Source of the DNA: a virus
Reading direction: 5' to 3' (one strand)
Virus record (IMG/VR): IMGVR_UViG_3300027779_002889
Span: 1-50,770 of that record
DNA: 50,770 nt
A program made the position numbers and the translations under genes. The notes beneath the pieces were generated by a model. It ran no database searches. It was not told where the DNA came from and saw only the letters and a list, made by a program, of their open reading frames with translations. Position 1 is the stretch's first letter, and each line of letters starts with the position of its first letter. Below are positions 42,279 through 50,770 of the stretch, one piece after another.

Positions 42279-42301
42279 AAGTACATTGGTTATATGTACT
42301 T
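42279..42301 (+). other. Hairpin between glutaredoxin and membrane protein genes
   Basis: An 8-bp perfect stem AAGTACAT (42279-42286) pairs with ATGTACTT (42294-42301) around a seven-base loop. It is not followed by a T-run, so it is more likely an RNA stability or attenuation element than a terminator. Confidence 0.45.
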
Positions 42302-42331
42302 GGTTAAATTAACATGTCATAGGAGTAATTC

Positions 42332-42553
42332 ATGGTAGAAAAAGTATTAGGCTGGATTCGCAGTCTAACAGAAGTAGGTCTAGCGCTCGTAGCATTAGGT
42401 GTTGTACTTCAAATCATTTTTGGTGCTGCAGTACCATTTTTAGGTATAGATATGGTTGGTTCAGTAGTATCTCTGGTTAAACAACTAGGGAGTGAAGGAT
42501 TAATTGGACTTGTAGCTATATGGGTACTTTGGGGAATTTATTCGAAACAATAA
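42332..42553 (+). CDS. Small membrane protein (two transmembrane segments)
   Basis: A 73-residue protein with two hydrophobic helices: VGLALVALGVVLQIIFGAAV (about 15-34) and GLIGLVAIWVLWGIYS (about 56-71), joined by FLGIDMVGSVVSLVKQLGSE. The short basic-acidic start and very short C terminus fit a small holin or other membrane protein, but no lysis partner is adjacent (the endolysin lies at 2765). AGGAG precedes the ATG. A late-gene or lysis role is plausible because the gene is last before the terminator. The function is unknown. Confidence 0.65.
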   Translation: MVEKVLGWIRSLTEVGLALVALGVVLQIIFGAAVPFLGIDMVGSVVSLVKQLGSEGLIGLVAIWVLWGIYSKQ

Positions 42554-42561
42554 ATTTCCAT

Positions 42562-42576
42562 CTAAGTCTGACTTAG
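42562..42576 (+). other. Perfect palindrome before the terminator
   Basis: CTAAGTC-T-GACTTAG is a perfect 7+1+7 palindrome just downstream of the membrane protein stop and about 24 bases before the terminator stem. A flanking TCCAT/ATGGA pair could extend it. Could be a transcript-stabilising hairpin or protein site. Confidence 0.4.
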
Positions 42577-42599
42577 TTTAACATGGATCGTTACTAAAG

Positions 42600-42628
42600 T
42601 GGGAGTCAATTTGACTCCCATTTTTTTT
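42600..42628 (+). terminator. Rho-independent terminator
   Basis: TGGGAGTC (42600-42607) pairs with GACTCCCA (42613-42620) around a short loop AATTT and is followed directly by eight T residues (42621-42628). This is a textbook intrinsic terminator that ends the island, reductase and glutaredoxin transcripts before the late structural block. Confidence 0.93.
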
Positions 42629-42677
42629 GCCCTGTTTCTGCCATCCATTGAATTTACTAAATAATACTATAAGCATA

Positions 42678-42685
42678 TATAAATA
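42678..42685 (+). promoter_or_regulatory. T4-type late promoter TATAAATA
   Basis: An exact TATAAATA octamer lies 18 bases before the structural gene ATG at 42703, directly after the terminator. A second, weaker match ACTAAATA is at 42656-42663. This is the best placed late promoter in the window and should drive the fibre genes. Confidence 0.85.
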
Positions 42686-42702
42686 GTTGAATAGGAGTAT
42701 CA

Positions 42703-43041
42703 ATGGCACAAACTTTGAATCTGAGGGCCGATCAAGGCTCAGATTTTACAATAAATCTCACAGTAGCTGATAATTTGGGAATAGCATATAATTTGAGTGA
42801 ATGGACGGCTAATTCCTCTTTTAAAAAACATCACGGCTCCTCTACATATTATGATATGACCACTACGACCCTATCCGCACCAGATGGTAATTTAGAACTT
42901 TCATTACTAGCCAATTCTGCCAATAGTGTCATCCCCGATGGTCGATATTTTTATGATGTTGTACTTAAATCTACTTCGAATACAGCTATAAAAAGAGTAA
43001 TGCAAGGAATATTAACTATAGATCCAAAAGTATCACGATGA
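42703..43041 (+). CDS. Small structural protein, baseplate/fibre accessory type
   Basis: A 112-residue beta-rich protein. LRADQGSDFTINLTVADN and AYNLSEWTANSSFKK at the start, then GRYFYDVVLKS and MQGILTIDPKVS, form the immunoglobulin-like pattern seen in small tail-associated proteins of T4-like marine phages and in the N-terminal domain of BppU-type baseplate proteins. It sits 18 bases after a late promoter and 15 bases before the large fibre gene, so a fibre-attachment role is likely. No other function is visible. Confidence 0.65.
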   Translation: MAQTLNLRADQGSDFTINLTVADNLGIAYNLSEWTANSSFKKHHGSSTYYDMTTTTLSAPDGNLELSLLANSANSVIPDGRYFYDVVLKSTSNTAIKRVMQGILTIDPKVSR

Positions 43042-43056
43042 TGGGAGCAAAAATAC

Positions 43057-46000
43057 ATGGCACAAGTTACAGTTGATGTTCCATCCTTTGCATTAACAGT
43101 TGAAAAAAAACAACCAGTACAAGTCAGAACTGATGTTTCATTTGCTAAAATCGCTTCACATGGTGAAGACGGCTTTATTCAATATGCTAATAGTAATGCT
43201 TTAGGTTCACATCCATCTCTCGCCTTTAATGCAAATACAAATACTACCTCTATAGAGAGTTTAAATTCAGTAGATGCTGTTATAACTACTGCAAATATAA
43301 CTACAGCAAACATTTCTACTTTATTTACAGGATCTACCATTGTTTCTGATGGTCAGTTTGGTGATGTAACTATAACAGATGGACTTATTGTTGGTGAAAA
43401 TGTAACAGTTTCAGGAAATCTCACGGTAACTGGACAAACAACCACAATTGAAAGCACAGTATTAACAGTCGATGATAAACATATAGAACTTGCATCAACT
43501 GATTCTCCGTCAGATGTTAATGCTACTGGTGGTGGAATCATACTTAAAGGTGATACTGATAAAACTATAATATGGGCAAATTCTACAAAATCTTGGAATT
43601 TTAACCAAGATGTTGATATTAAAAAAGTCACATCAGCTGATAGTAGATTATTAATTGATGCAGTTCAAGTAGCAAATAGTTCTCTTCTTTCTCCTTCTTC
43701 AAAAATAATTGTTCCAATAGCTAATATAACAACTGCTAATGTAGCAACAGCATATGTTACAGATTTAACAGTTTATAATGCTTTTCAAGTTGGCTCTGGA
43801 ACTACGACAATTACGACAGATTATCTTAAAACTGGAGTAATTAATATAACAACCAGTAATATAGCAACATCATATATTACGTCATCAGCAACGATTTTTA
43901 AAGAAGATGTAGAAGAATCTAATGTAACTGTAGCAAATGTTGGTACTCTATTTGTATCTGGCGATGCCACAGTACATGGTGACATTACAATAGGTGGTGA
44001 AATTAATCTTGGTGATTCTGATACGGATAGTTTAACAATTGCAGCAGATTTAACTTCTCATATAGTTCCAAATGTTGTAGATACTTATGATTTGGGTGAT
44101 GATACTAAACGTTGGAGAAATGTTTATCTCTCTGGTGCAGCACATGCGGCAACAAAGATAACCACTCCTGAGGCGAATATTTCTGTAGCAAATGTTAGTA
44201 CTCTATTTGTAACTGGTGATGCGACAGTACATGGAGATATTACAATTGGTGGAGCAATTGCTCTTGGTGATGCTGATACAGACAGTTTAACAATTGCGGC
44301 AGATTTAACTTCTCATATAGTTCCAAATGCTACAAATACTTATGATTTAGGTACTGATGCGAAGAGATGGAAAGATATTTACCTTTCTGGTGCAGCACAT
44401 GCAGCATCCAAAATAACAACACCTGAAGCAAATATTACAGTTTCTAATACAGTAACTTCATATACAACATCTTCTTTGGTTCTTCCTGTTGGGGATGATG
44501 CCGCTAGAGTAGATACTCAGGGTGGAGTTAGATATAGTACCACACAAAGCACATTTGAAGGTTATGATGGTTCCGCTTGGGGATCTTTGGGTGGGGTTAT
44601 TGATATTGATCAAGATACTTACATTAAAGCTGAAACATCAGCAGGTGCGGACAATGATATTTTAGATTTTTTTGTTACGGGAACAAGACAAGCGTATATT
44701 AGTAATGCGGGAGTTGTAGCAATAACAACTAAGATGACTGTTCCTGAAGCTAATGTTACTGTAGCAAATGTTGGAACCCTTCACGCAACCACAATTAATA
44801 CCGGAACAATTAATGCAAGTGATGGTACAACTGCAATAACTATAGATGATTCAACTGCTAAAGTTATTCTTGCCGGTGATTTACAAGTTGATGGAACAAC
44901 TACCACACTTAATAGTACAACATTAACTGTAGATGATAAAAATATAGTTGTTGCGAGTGGAGCGGCAGACAGTGCTGCGGCTGATGGAGCAGGACTTACA
45001 GTAGATGGTGCATCAGCAACAATTTTATATCAACATAATGGCACTAAATGGATTGTTAATAAACCATTTACGGCGGCGGAAGCAAATCTTACAGTAGCAA
45101 ATATAGCAACTTCATATACCACATCTTCTTTAGTTCTTCCTGTCGGAGATAATAGTACTAGGGTTAATTCACAAGGAGGAATTAGATATAGTACTTCTCT
45201 TGCAACATTTGAAGGGTATGATGGCTCTAATTGGGGATCTCTTGGTGGAGTTATTGATGTCGATCAAGATACTTATATAACAGCAGAAGCGACAGCAGAT
45301 AAAGATAGTTTAGATTTTTTTACTGCCGGCAGCGAACGAATGAGTATTGATTCGACAGGCGACGTAACAATTGATGGGGATTTAAAAAATGCGATTTTAA
45401 GCACAGCAAAAATAGGTACACCTACAGAAGCGACATGGAATGATGGTGCATTAACAGGTATAAACGAAACATATGATAGTCATGTTCCATTAACAGGATT
45501 TTCATCTACTGATAATATACCAGATGCGTTTGATAATGTTAATGAACTTATGCATAATATCTATAAAGAAACATATGTGAGACATGCTAAATTTTCTGCA
45601 AATGTTTTATCTGGTCCGGCAACACTTACAACAACCTTTACTGTAGATTCTGACGTTTATAATGGATACGATGCAAATTCATATGAATGGATTTTTGGTG
45701 ATGGTGGATCTCATACAACAACTAGCACAAGTTATGAATATGATTATACTGGTGCGTCTGGTGGAACATTTGATGTTACATTAACAGCAAGAAATACTAG
45801 TGCTCCAGCTGGTACTGCGGGTAGTTATGCAACATTTAAACGAACAGGATATATAGTAGTTTATACACCGGCACCTGTAGCCCTTTTTACATATGCATAT
45901 AACCAAAAAACAGGATCTGTTGCTGCTACTGCCCATACAACAACACCGGCATATATAGATGAAACTTTACCTGAAAGTGGAACTACTCATGATGTAACAT

Positions 46001-48609
46001 TTAATGTTACTACTTCGACTGATACAACGCATTGGGTAATTGATTTTGGTGATGGGACAACCTATCCAGCAACTGCTAACCCAAATGAAACTAATCAACA
46101 AGTAATCGAAGGAAATTCTGGAAGTACTCCTTGGGAAGTATATTCAACTACAAAAATAACTACACATCCTTTTGCAATCACAACTCAAGATTTATCAAGA
46201 TCTGTTATATTATATGTGTGGAGTTCAACTGCTGGTGCTACTGGTGCTAAAGCATATTCTTCTACATTAGATATGCGAATGATGAAAGATTATACAGGAT
46301 TACTTTCATTTACTACTAGTCCGTCACCTGCTACAAATAATAATGATACAGCAAGTTGGAATAATACATATAAGAGTATTAATACAGAAGGGGTGTATAT
46401 AGAATTTACACCTGCATTAACTGGTAGTAATGCTGTTAACGGTACTTATGGTTCTCAGCTTTCATGGAATTTAGTTAATAGTAATAATAGTGAAAGTACT
46501 ACAACATTTGCATATTCTGCGGCACTTGCACAGAAAAATATAGTGTTTACAAGAGCAAATAATACGAGTTCACCAGATGGTGAAGTTAGAAATATCGCTC
46601 TTACAATAACTAGTCAGCATACTAGTACACCTTTTACAGGAGGAAATGCTGATATAACTATTAAACGAGATCCACGTGCAGACTTTACGGGACAATTTGA
46701 TACATTAACTTCAGGACAAAGTGGATCAAGCAACCAAATAGGTTATATATTTACGGATTATAATGGTGACGCTAGAAATATATTAACATTTACTGATAGT
46801 TCAGATAACAATGGTATTACTGGATGGTCGTGGGATGTTGATAAAAATGTAAGTGCGGGCGCAGATTACACTACACAAAATCCACAACATACGTATACTG
46901 CAGTAGGTAATCATACAGTAGAGTTAACGTTAACACATCCTAATACATATGGATCTAATGACGTAGATTATATTGAAACAAAAACAAATTATATAACAAT
47001 TTCTAGTAATCCTACAGCACCAGCAACATTAGTAGGAAAAACTATATCTATTACTAATGATGGTACATATACTGCAAAATTATGTTCTGGTGTTACAAAT
47101 AATAGTAGTGAATCAGCTCCAGCGGCAGGAGCAACAGTAACACGCACAGAAGATACTACACCCACATCAGGCGAACATAGTTATGCAAACGAATTTCCAT
47201 CCAATGGAGATAATACAGGTAATGTAAGAGCAGTTATTAATGGAACAGCAGAAACTGGTGGTAGTATTAAAACATTTACAACGGGCAGCGACACAGGAAC
47301 AACGGGATCATTAATAATAACTTATGATATTGATTCATCCGCCTCAGGATCAGGTACACAAAATACTATACCCAATAATTGGTATAGGGTATTTAAATCC
47401 AAAGTAGAAAGTTCAAGTGCATTAAGTGCTGGTGTTAATACATACGCTATTAGACAATTATTCAGCAGCGGTAGTACACAACGTGATACTGCTGTAGCTC
47501 AATTTGTTGTTGATACAATGACAACTGCTCCAGCAGTTCAATCAGGTTATGCAGTAGGATTAGATAGTATTGGAACTCCAAGATATATGTCACAAATAAG
47601 ATATTTTGATTCATCAGGATCATTATCTATAACTAGTTTAGACATTAATAATTTGTCAGGACAAACATATGCAGACGAAGATCCACTTGAAATTGCACCT
47701 TTGTCAGGATCATTATTATCAACGACTACAAAATCATATGGAAGTATAACTGGAATTTCAACTCCTCTTGCTGTTAATCTAAGTCCAACTGGATTATCAA
47801 CAACAGTAAGCGTTTCTGGTTCTGGATATGGAGTAGGTACTATAAAACTAAGATCTCGAAACATTAATGGTTACGGAAGTTATCAAAATAATAGTACTAA
47901 TTCATTGTATTGGTATAATAGTGTAAGTTTAGACGAACAATCAATGGATAATGATATAACTGGAGGAACAGCAATATCAGGCAAAGGGGATTTAATACGG
48001 GTTGAAGGATTTGATGATGCAAGTGTATATCCATCATATACAGCAGCAAATTTTTATGCTGATAATAATTGGGTATCTGCTACAGAAGCATTAGGAACAT
48101 ATGAAGCACCACTTTTATATACAAGTGGGGGAAGATTTGTTTGGGATGATACAAATTGGCAAACATATTTGCCAGGGTTAACTAATAATCCAAATAATTC
48201 AAGTAGGGGTGCAGGAAACCAATTTGTTACTTTAGTTTTTAGTAGAAAAGCCATTAATAGTTTTACAATAAAATATACGGGAACAATAGCATCATTGTGG
48301 ATTGCATTACCTGGATTAGGAACAGATACTTCAAGTGGTTTTAATGGTTGGTTAGATTGTAATACTGATTATGGTGGTGCGGGCCAGCCTGGTTCTGGAA
48401 CTGGAGGAAATGGTGGTGATGGAGTAAGAGATCCAAACGATGGAGGTACTGGTGTTATAGGATCCGCCGGAACAAATGCTACATTTAAATTAAATTTAGG
48501 CACAGCAAGTACAGGTGGTTCAGGTAGTATTGCATTAGATTGTCCAATATTAATTAGATTTGGATTAGCAAGTGACAAACATGTGTCGAATATTAATGTG
48601 GAGAATTAA
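43057..48609 (+). CDS. Large tail fibre/adhesin with repeats, PKD-like domains and Gly-rich tip
   Basis: A 1850-residue virion fibre protein. Residues 1-820 are built from modules: VSGNLTVTGQTTTIESTVLT type (at about 118 and again near 608), two tandem 85-residue units at 43930-44439, and two copies of an SLVLPVGD...FEGYDGSAWGS unit. PKD-like domains with WIFGDGG (about 877), WVIDFGDGTTY (about 994) and WSWDVD (about 1256) follow. The C-terminal third is Ser/Thr/Asn-rich, with a glycine-rich segment GGAGQPGSGTGGNGGDG (about 1772-1788) near the end that recalls the receptor-binding loops of T-even gp38 adhesins. The protein therefore looks like a long fibre ending in a receptor-binding tip. 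GGGAG precedes the ATG. Confidence 0.85.
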   Translation: MAQVTVDVPSFALTVEKKQPVQVRTDVSFAKIASHGEDGFIQYANSNALGSHPSLAFNANTNTTSIESLNSVDAVITTANITTANISTLFTGSTIVSDGQFGDVTITDGLIVGENVTVSGNLTVTGQTTTIESTVLTVDDKHIELASTDSPSDVNATGGGIILKGDTDKTIIWANSTKSWNFNQDVDIKKVTSADSRLLIDAVQVANSSLLSPSSKIIVPIANITTANVATAYVTDLTVYNAFQVGSGTTTITTDYLKTGVINITTSNIATSYITSSATIFKEDVEESNVTVANVGTLFVSGDATVHGDITIGGEINLGDSDTDSLTIAADLTSHIVPNVVDTYDLGDDTKRWRNVYLSGAAHAATKITTPEANISVANVSTLFVTGDATVHGDITIGGAIALGDADTDSLTIAADLTSHIVPNATNTYDLGTDAKRWKDIYLSGAAHAASKITTPEANITVSNTVTSYTTSSLVLPVGDDAARVDTQGGVRYSTTQSTFEGYDGSAWGSLGGVIDIDQDTYIKAETSAGADNDILDFFVTGTRQAYISNAGVVAITTKMTVPEANVTVANVGTLHATTINTGTINASDGTTAITIDDSTAKVILAGDLQVDGTTTTLNSTTLTVDDKNIVVASGAADSAAADGAGLTVDGASATILYQHNGTKWIVNKPFTAAEANLTVANIATSYTTSSLVLPVGDNSTRVNSQGGIRYSTSLATFEGYDGSNWGSLGGVIDVDQDTYITAEATADKDSLDFFTAGSERMSIDSTGDVTIDGDLKNAILSTAKIGTPTEATWNDGALTGINETYDSHVPLTGFSSTDNIPDAFDNVNELMHNIYKETYVRHAKFSANVLSGPATLTTTFTVDSDVYNGYDANSYEWIFGDGGSHTTTSTSYEYDYTGASGGTFDVTLTARNTSAPAGTAGSYATFKRTGYIVVYTPAPVALFTYAYNQKTGSVAATAHTTTPAYIDETLPESGTTHDVTFNVTTSTDTTHWVIDFGDGTTYPATANPNETNQQVIEGNSGSTPWEVYSTTKITTHPFAITTQDLSRSVILYVWSSTAGATGAKAYSSTLDMRMMKDYTGLLSFTTSPSPATNNNDTASWNNTYKSINTEGVYIEFTPALTGSNAVNGTYGSQLSWNLVNSNNSESTTTFAYSAALAQKNIVFTRANNTSSPDGEVRNIALTITSQHTSTPFTGGNADITIKRDPRADFTGQFDTLTSGQSGSSNQIGYIFTDYNGDARNILTFTDSSDNNGITGWSWDVDKNVSAGADYTTQNPQHTYTAVGNHTVELTLTHPNTYGSNDVDYIETKTNYITISSNPTAPATLVGKTISITNDGTYTAKLCSGVTNNSSESAPAAGATVTRTEDTTPTSGEHSYANEFPSNGDNTGNVRAVINGTAETGGSIKTFTTGSDTGTTGSLIITYDIDSSASGSGTQNTIPNNWYRVFKSKVESSSALSAGVNTYAIRQLFSSGSTQRDTAVAQFVVDTMTTAPAVQSGYAVGLDSIGTPRYMSQIRYFDSSGSLSITSLDINNLSGQTYADEDPLEIAPLSGSLLSTTTKSYGSITGISTPLAVNLSPTGLSTTVSVSGSGYGVGTIKLRSRNINGYGSYQNNSTNSLYWYNSVSLDEQSMDNDITGGTAISGKGDLIRVEGFDDASVYPSYTAANFYADNNWVSATEALGTYEAPLLYTSGGRFVWDDTNWQTYLPGLTNNPNNSSRGAGNQFVTLVFSRKAINSFTIKYTGTIASLWIALPGLGTDTSSGFNGWLDCNTDYGGAGQPGSGTGGNGGDGVRDPNDGGTGVIGSAGTNATFKLNLGTASTGGSGSIALDCPILIRFGLASDKHVSNINVEN
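43930..44439 (+). repeat. Two tandem 255-base (85-residue) repeats in the fibre gene
   Basis: Copies 43930-44184 and 44185-44439 code for near-identical units (GDATVHGDITIGG, SLTIAADLTSHIVPN, YLSGAAHAA). The period is exactly 255 bases from matching start points. Substitutions are mainly synonymous or conservative, so this is a duplication under selection for the protein. Confidence 0.85.
44465..45290 (+). repeat. Direct protein-level repeat (SLVLPVGD...FEGYDG module), two copies
   Basis: A module with SSLVLPVGD, GGVRYSTTQSTFEGYDGSAW and GGVIDIDQDTYI begins near 44465 and recurs near 45120 (GGIRYSTSLATFEGYDGSNW). This is a beta-structured fibre unit, likely duplicated. Confidence 0.75.
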
Positions 48610-48613
48610 TTAA

Positions 48614-50770
48614 ATGGCAATTACAAATGAAATATTAACTAATAGATTAGATAAAAAGATTAACTATGGTGTTGCTAGAACAGGACAAGATAGCGTAAAA
48701 TCTCCTGTTCAAGAATCCGTAGGAAGTCCGTCTCCTAATCCTGCCCAAGATTTATGGATAGATAGTGATAATATTCCAGCCGCAATGCCTGAGACTAATA
48801 CTACTGACCTTCTTATTTACAAATACAAATCAAGTGTTGGTGTTGGAACTGATAATGGAGCTTCTTCAGGTGTTATAGAAATGACACTTGATACTACAGT
48901 AGCGGATGGAACATCATATCTAGCATGTTCAACTCTTAATAATGCATCCACCAGACTCAGTGGATGGGTTGGATTTGGTCTATATGGTGCTCAGTATCTT
49001 ACTAAAATTGTAATTGCCACATCAGGATATCACGGACAAAATTTTGATTTAAGTGGTGCGGCATATTATAAAGTAATACAGCCTGGGGCGAATGGTTATG
49101 AATTTTATTTCGATGTAGATGCTGGTGTTCTTGTTTTTGCTGGAACTAGTGGTGTTCCTACTGAATTATCTTCTGGTAGATCCATTTACTTATCTTCAGG
49201 TGCGAGATATAGAGGAAGAACCGGAATAAAAAATTATATTGATGTAACTACTGAAGGTGAAGTTACTGTTACAGGTAAGATAACGGCTCCTGAAGCGAAC
49301 ATCACTGTAGCAAATGTTTCTACTGCATATATTACATCAGATGCGACTATAGCGACCGCTAAAATTTCTGATTTAACGGATGGTCGAGTTGTTCTTGCTG
49401 GAGCTAGTGGTGAAATTGAAGATTCATCAGGATTAACTTTTGATGGAACTGTCTTAACTTCGACTGAGATCACCACACCTGAAGCTAACATTACTGTAGC
49501 GAATGTTGGAACACTCTATGCAACTACAGGAACTGTGGGTGATTTGTCATTTACCAAGATGACAGCTCCTGAAGCGAATATAACTGTAGCGAATATTGCG
49601 ACTGCATATATTACATCAGATGCGACTATAGCAACTGCTAAAATTTCTGATTTAACTTCTGGAAGAGTGGTTCTTGCAGGTACTAGTGGAGAGATTGAAG
49701 ATAGTACAAATTTAACATTTGACGGAACTGTATTAACTTCGACTGAAGTGACTACACCTGAAGCGAATATAACAGTAGCAAATGTTAGTACCGCATATAT
49801 CACAACATCAGCAACTATGGCGACCGCCAAAGTTTCCGATTTAACTGATGGTCGAGTTGTTCTTGCTGGAACTTCTGGTGAATTAGAAGATTCTTCAGGA
49901 TTAACTTTTGATGGAACAGTTTTAACTTCACCAGAAATAACTACTCCTGAAGCTAATGTTACAGTAGCAAATGTTGCGACATTGTATTCAAAATCAGCGA
50001 GTATTGATGATATATCAGTAATTAGTGGAATTACAGTTGGTAAAAATATAACAGTTTCAGGAAATTTAACAGTTCAAGGAACGACAACTACTATTGATAG
50101 TACAACATTAACTGTTGATGATAAAAATATAGAGTTAGGTTCAGTTGATACACCAACAGATTCTACAGCAGATGGTGGAGGTTTTACTTTAAAAGGTGCA
50201 ACAGATAAAACAATTGTATATACAGATTCATCTAAATCTTGGGATTCTAATCAAGATTGGCATATTAATAAATCTACTGATGATAGTGTATTAAAAATTG
50301 ATACTGTTCAAATAGCAAATAGTTCTGTAGTATCACCAACAATAAAATTATCTACTCATGAAGCTAATGTAACTTCAGTAAATACTTCTTCCCTTTATGT
50401 AACTAGTGATGCGACTATAGCAACCGCTAAAATTTCTGATTTAACGGATGGTCGAGTTGTTCTTGCTGGAACTTCTGGTGAATTAGAAGATAGTACGAAT
50501 TTAACTTTCGATGGAACCGTCTTAACTTCTACAGAAATAACTACTCCTGAAGCTAATGTTACAGTAGCAAATGTTGGAACACTCTATGCAACTAGTGATG
50601 CGACTGTAGCGACAGTTAAAGTTTCTGATTTAACGGATGGTCGAGTTGTTTTGGTGGGTACTTCCGGTGAACTAGAAGATTCATCAGGATTAACTTTTGA
50701 TGGAACTGTTCTCACTTCAACTGAAGTAACTACACCTGAGGCAAACGTTACAGTTGCTAATATTTCTACT
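48614..50770 (+). CDS. Second tail fibre gene, repeat-rich, 3' truncated by window
   Basis: Open from ATG 48614 to the window end (719 codons) without a stop. The first ~200 residues are unique: a start SVKSPVQESVGSPSPNPAQD-like region with DLWIDSDN, then a beta domain with TTVADGTSYLACSTLNNAST. From about residue 225 it consists of repeat modules (T-P-E-A-N-I-T-V-A-N-V, A-T-A-K-I-S-D-L-T-D-G-R-V-V-L-A-G) in 63-residue units, plus one module NLTVQGTTTTIDSTTLTVDD (from about 50050) of the type also in the upstream fibre. It is a long tail fibre subunit or paralogue of its neighbour. GGAGAA lies a few bases before the ATG. Confidence 0.82.
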   Translation, partial: MAITNEILTNRLDKKINYGVARTGQDSVKSPVQESVGSPSPNPAQDLWIDSDNIPAAMPETNTTDLLIYKYKSSVGVGTDNGASSGVIEMTLDTTVADGTSYLACSTLNNASTRLSGWVGFGLYGAQYLTKIVIATSGYHGQNFDLSGAAYYKVIQPGANGYEFYFDVDAGVLVFAGTSGVPTELSSGRSIYLSSGARYRGRTGIKNYIDVTTEGEVTVTGKITAPEANITVANVSTAYITSDATIATAKISDLTDGRVVLAGASGEIEDSSGLTFDGTVLTSTEITTPEANITVANVGTLYATTGTVGDLSFTKMTAPEANITVANIATAYITSDATIATAKISDLTSGRVVLAGTSGEIEDSTNLTFDGTVLTSTEVTTPEANITVANVSTAYITTSATMATAKVSDLTDGRVVLAGTSGELEDSSGLTFDGTVLTSPEITTPEANVTVANVATLYSKSASIDDISVISGITVGKNITVSGNLTVQGTTTTIDSTTLTVDDKNIELGSVDTPTDSTADGGGFTLKGATDKTIVYTDSSKSWDSNQDWHINKSTDDSVLKIDTVQIANSSVVSPTIKLSTHEANVTSVNTSSLYVTSDATIATAKISDLTDGRVVLAGTSGELEDSTNLTFDGTVLTSTEITTPEANVTVANVGTLYATSDATVATVKVSDLTDGRVVLVGTSGELEDSSGLTFDGTVLTSTEVTTPEANVTVANIST
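49289..50770 (+). repeat. 63-residue (189-base) tandem repeats in the second fibre gene
   Basis: Start points of the CCTGAAGC-type anchor lie at 49289, 49478, 49568, 49757, 49946, 50546 and 50735. The spacing is 189 bases in four of the six intervals (one of 90 bases and one of 600 interrupt it). The units encode P-E-A-N-x-T-V-A-N-V then A-T-A-K-x-S-D-L-T-D-G-R-V-V-L-A-G. Nucleotide identity is high between some copies (for example near 49335 and 50404). Confidence 0.85.

Noticed and set aside
49234-49830. Antisense Val/Ala/Ser-rich ORFs
   Set aside because: They mirror the fibre repeats and have no independent coding support.
49234-50770. CRISPR array or non-coding repeat region
   Set aside because: The repeats are 189 bases, diverged, and keep one open reading frame; they are protein repeats.
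1-50770. Integrase, attachment sites, tRNA genes or insertion sequences
   Set aside because: None was recognised on reading; the content is that of a lytic T4-like phage, not a prophage.

Overview
This window is part of the genome of a T4-like marine myovirus. It is AT-rich and densely packed, and every gene I accept reads on the + strand, many joined by ATGA-type stop/start overlaps. The identification rests on the T4 replication order at the left end: the end of clamp-loader gp62, RegA, DNA polymerase gp43, UvsX, helicase gp41, and further on primase gp61. It also rests on T4-type late promoters (TATAAATA and variants) and on tail-fibre modules of the kind seen in marine T4-like phages. The host cannot be read from this piece. 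A low-GC marine bacterium is plausible. No photosynthesis gene is visible.

Layout. (1) 1-8548, replication block: gp62 end, RegA, dUTPase, a small ORF and structured leader, Hsp20, a Mom-like enzyme, an M15 endolysin, gp43, a small ORF, UvsX and gp41. A perfect sigma70 promoter precedes gp43. (2) 8585-22267, a late-type block of large lysine- or acid-rich proteins. Ten of these products begin with variants of one short leader, roughly M-K-T-F/Y-K-x-x-L-x-E. It closely resembles the capsid-targeting sequence of the T4 internal head proteins, which is removed by prohead protease gp21 after L/I-x-E. The leaders sit on recognisable enzymes: a CCA-adding/poly(A) polymerase-type nucleotidyltransferase, a nucleotidylyltransferase with a TTGH motif, two paralogues that may be ADP-ribosyltransferases, and a protein with a ligase-like KWDG motif. 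(3) 22290-25237, small structural and conserved T4-like proteins. (4) 25303-27037, gp61 primase behind a second perfect sigma70 promoter, then a second Mom-like enzyme. (5) 27034-40044, a glycan and sugar-nucleotide island: several glycosyltransferases, three methyltransferases, a radical SAM enzyme, a KdsC-like phosphatase, a sugar kinase, a nucleotidyltransferase-RpiB fusion and a cupin, with thyX embedded. (6) 40044-42553, class II ribonucleotide reductase, glutaredoxin and a small membrane protein, closed by a strong terminator. (7) 42678-50770, a late promoter, a small structural protein, a 1850-residue fibre/adhesin with PKD-like domains, and a second repeat-rich fibre gene that runs off the end.

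The most unusual signal is block 2. It looks like a cassette of enzymes tagged for packaging inside the capsid and injection with the DNA. The tag pattern is directly visible; packaging and cleavage are inferred by analogy with T4. The fused NTP-transferase/RpiB protein and the two Mom-like genes are further unusual points.
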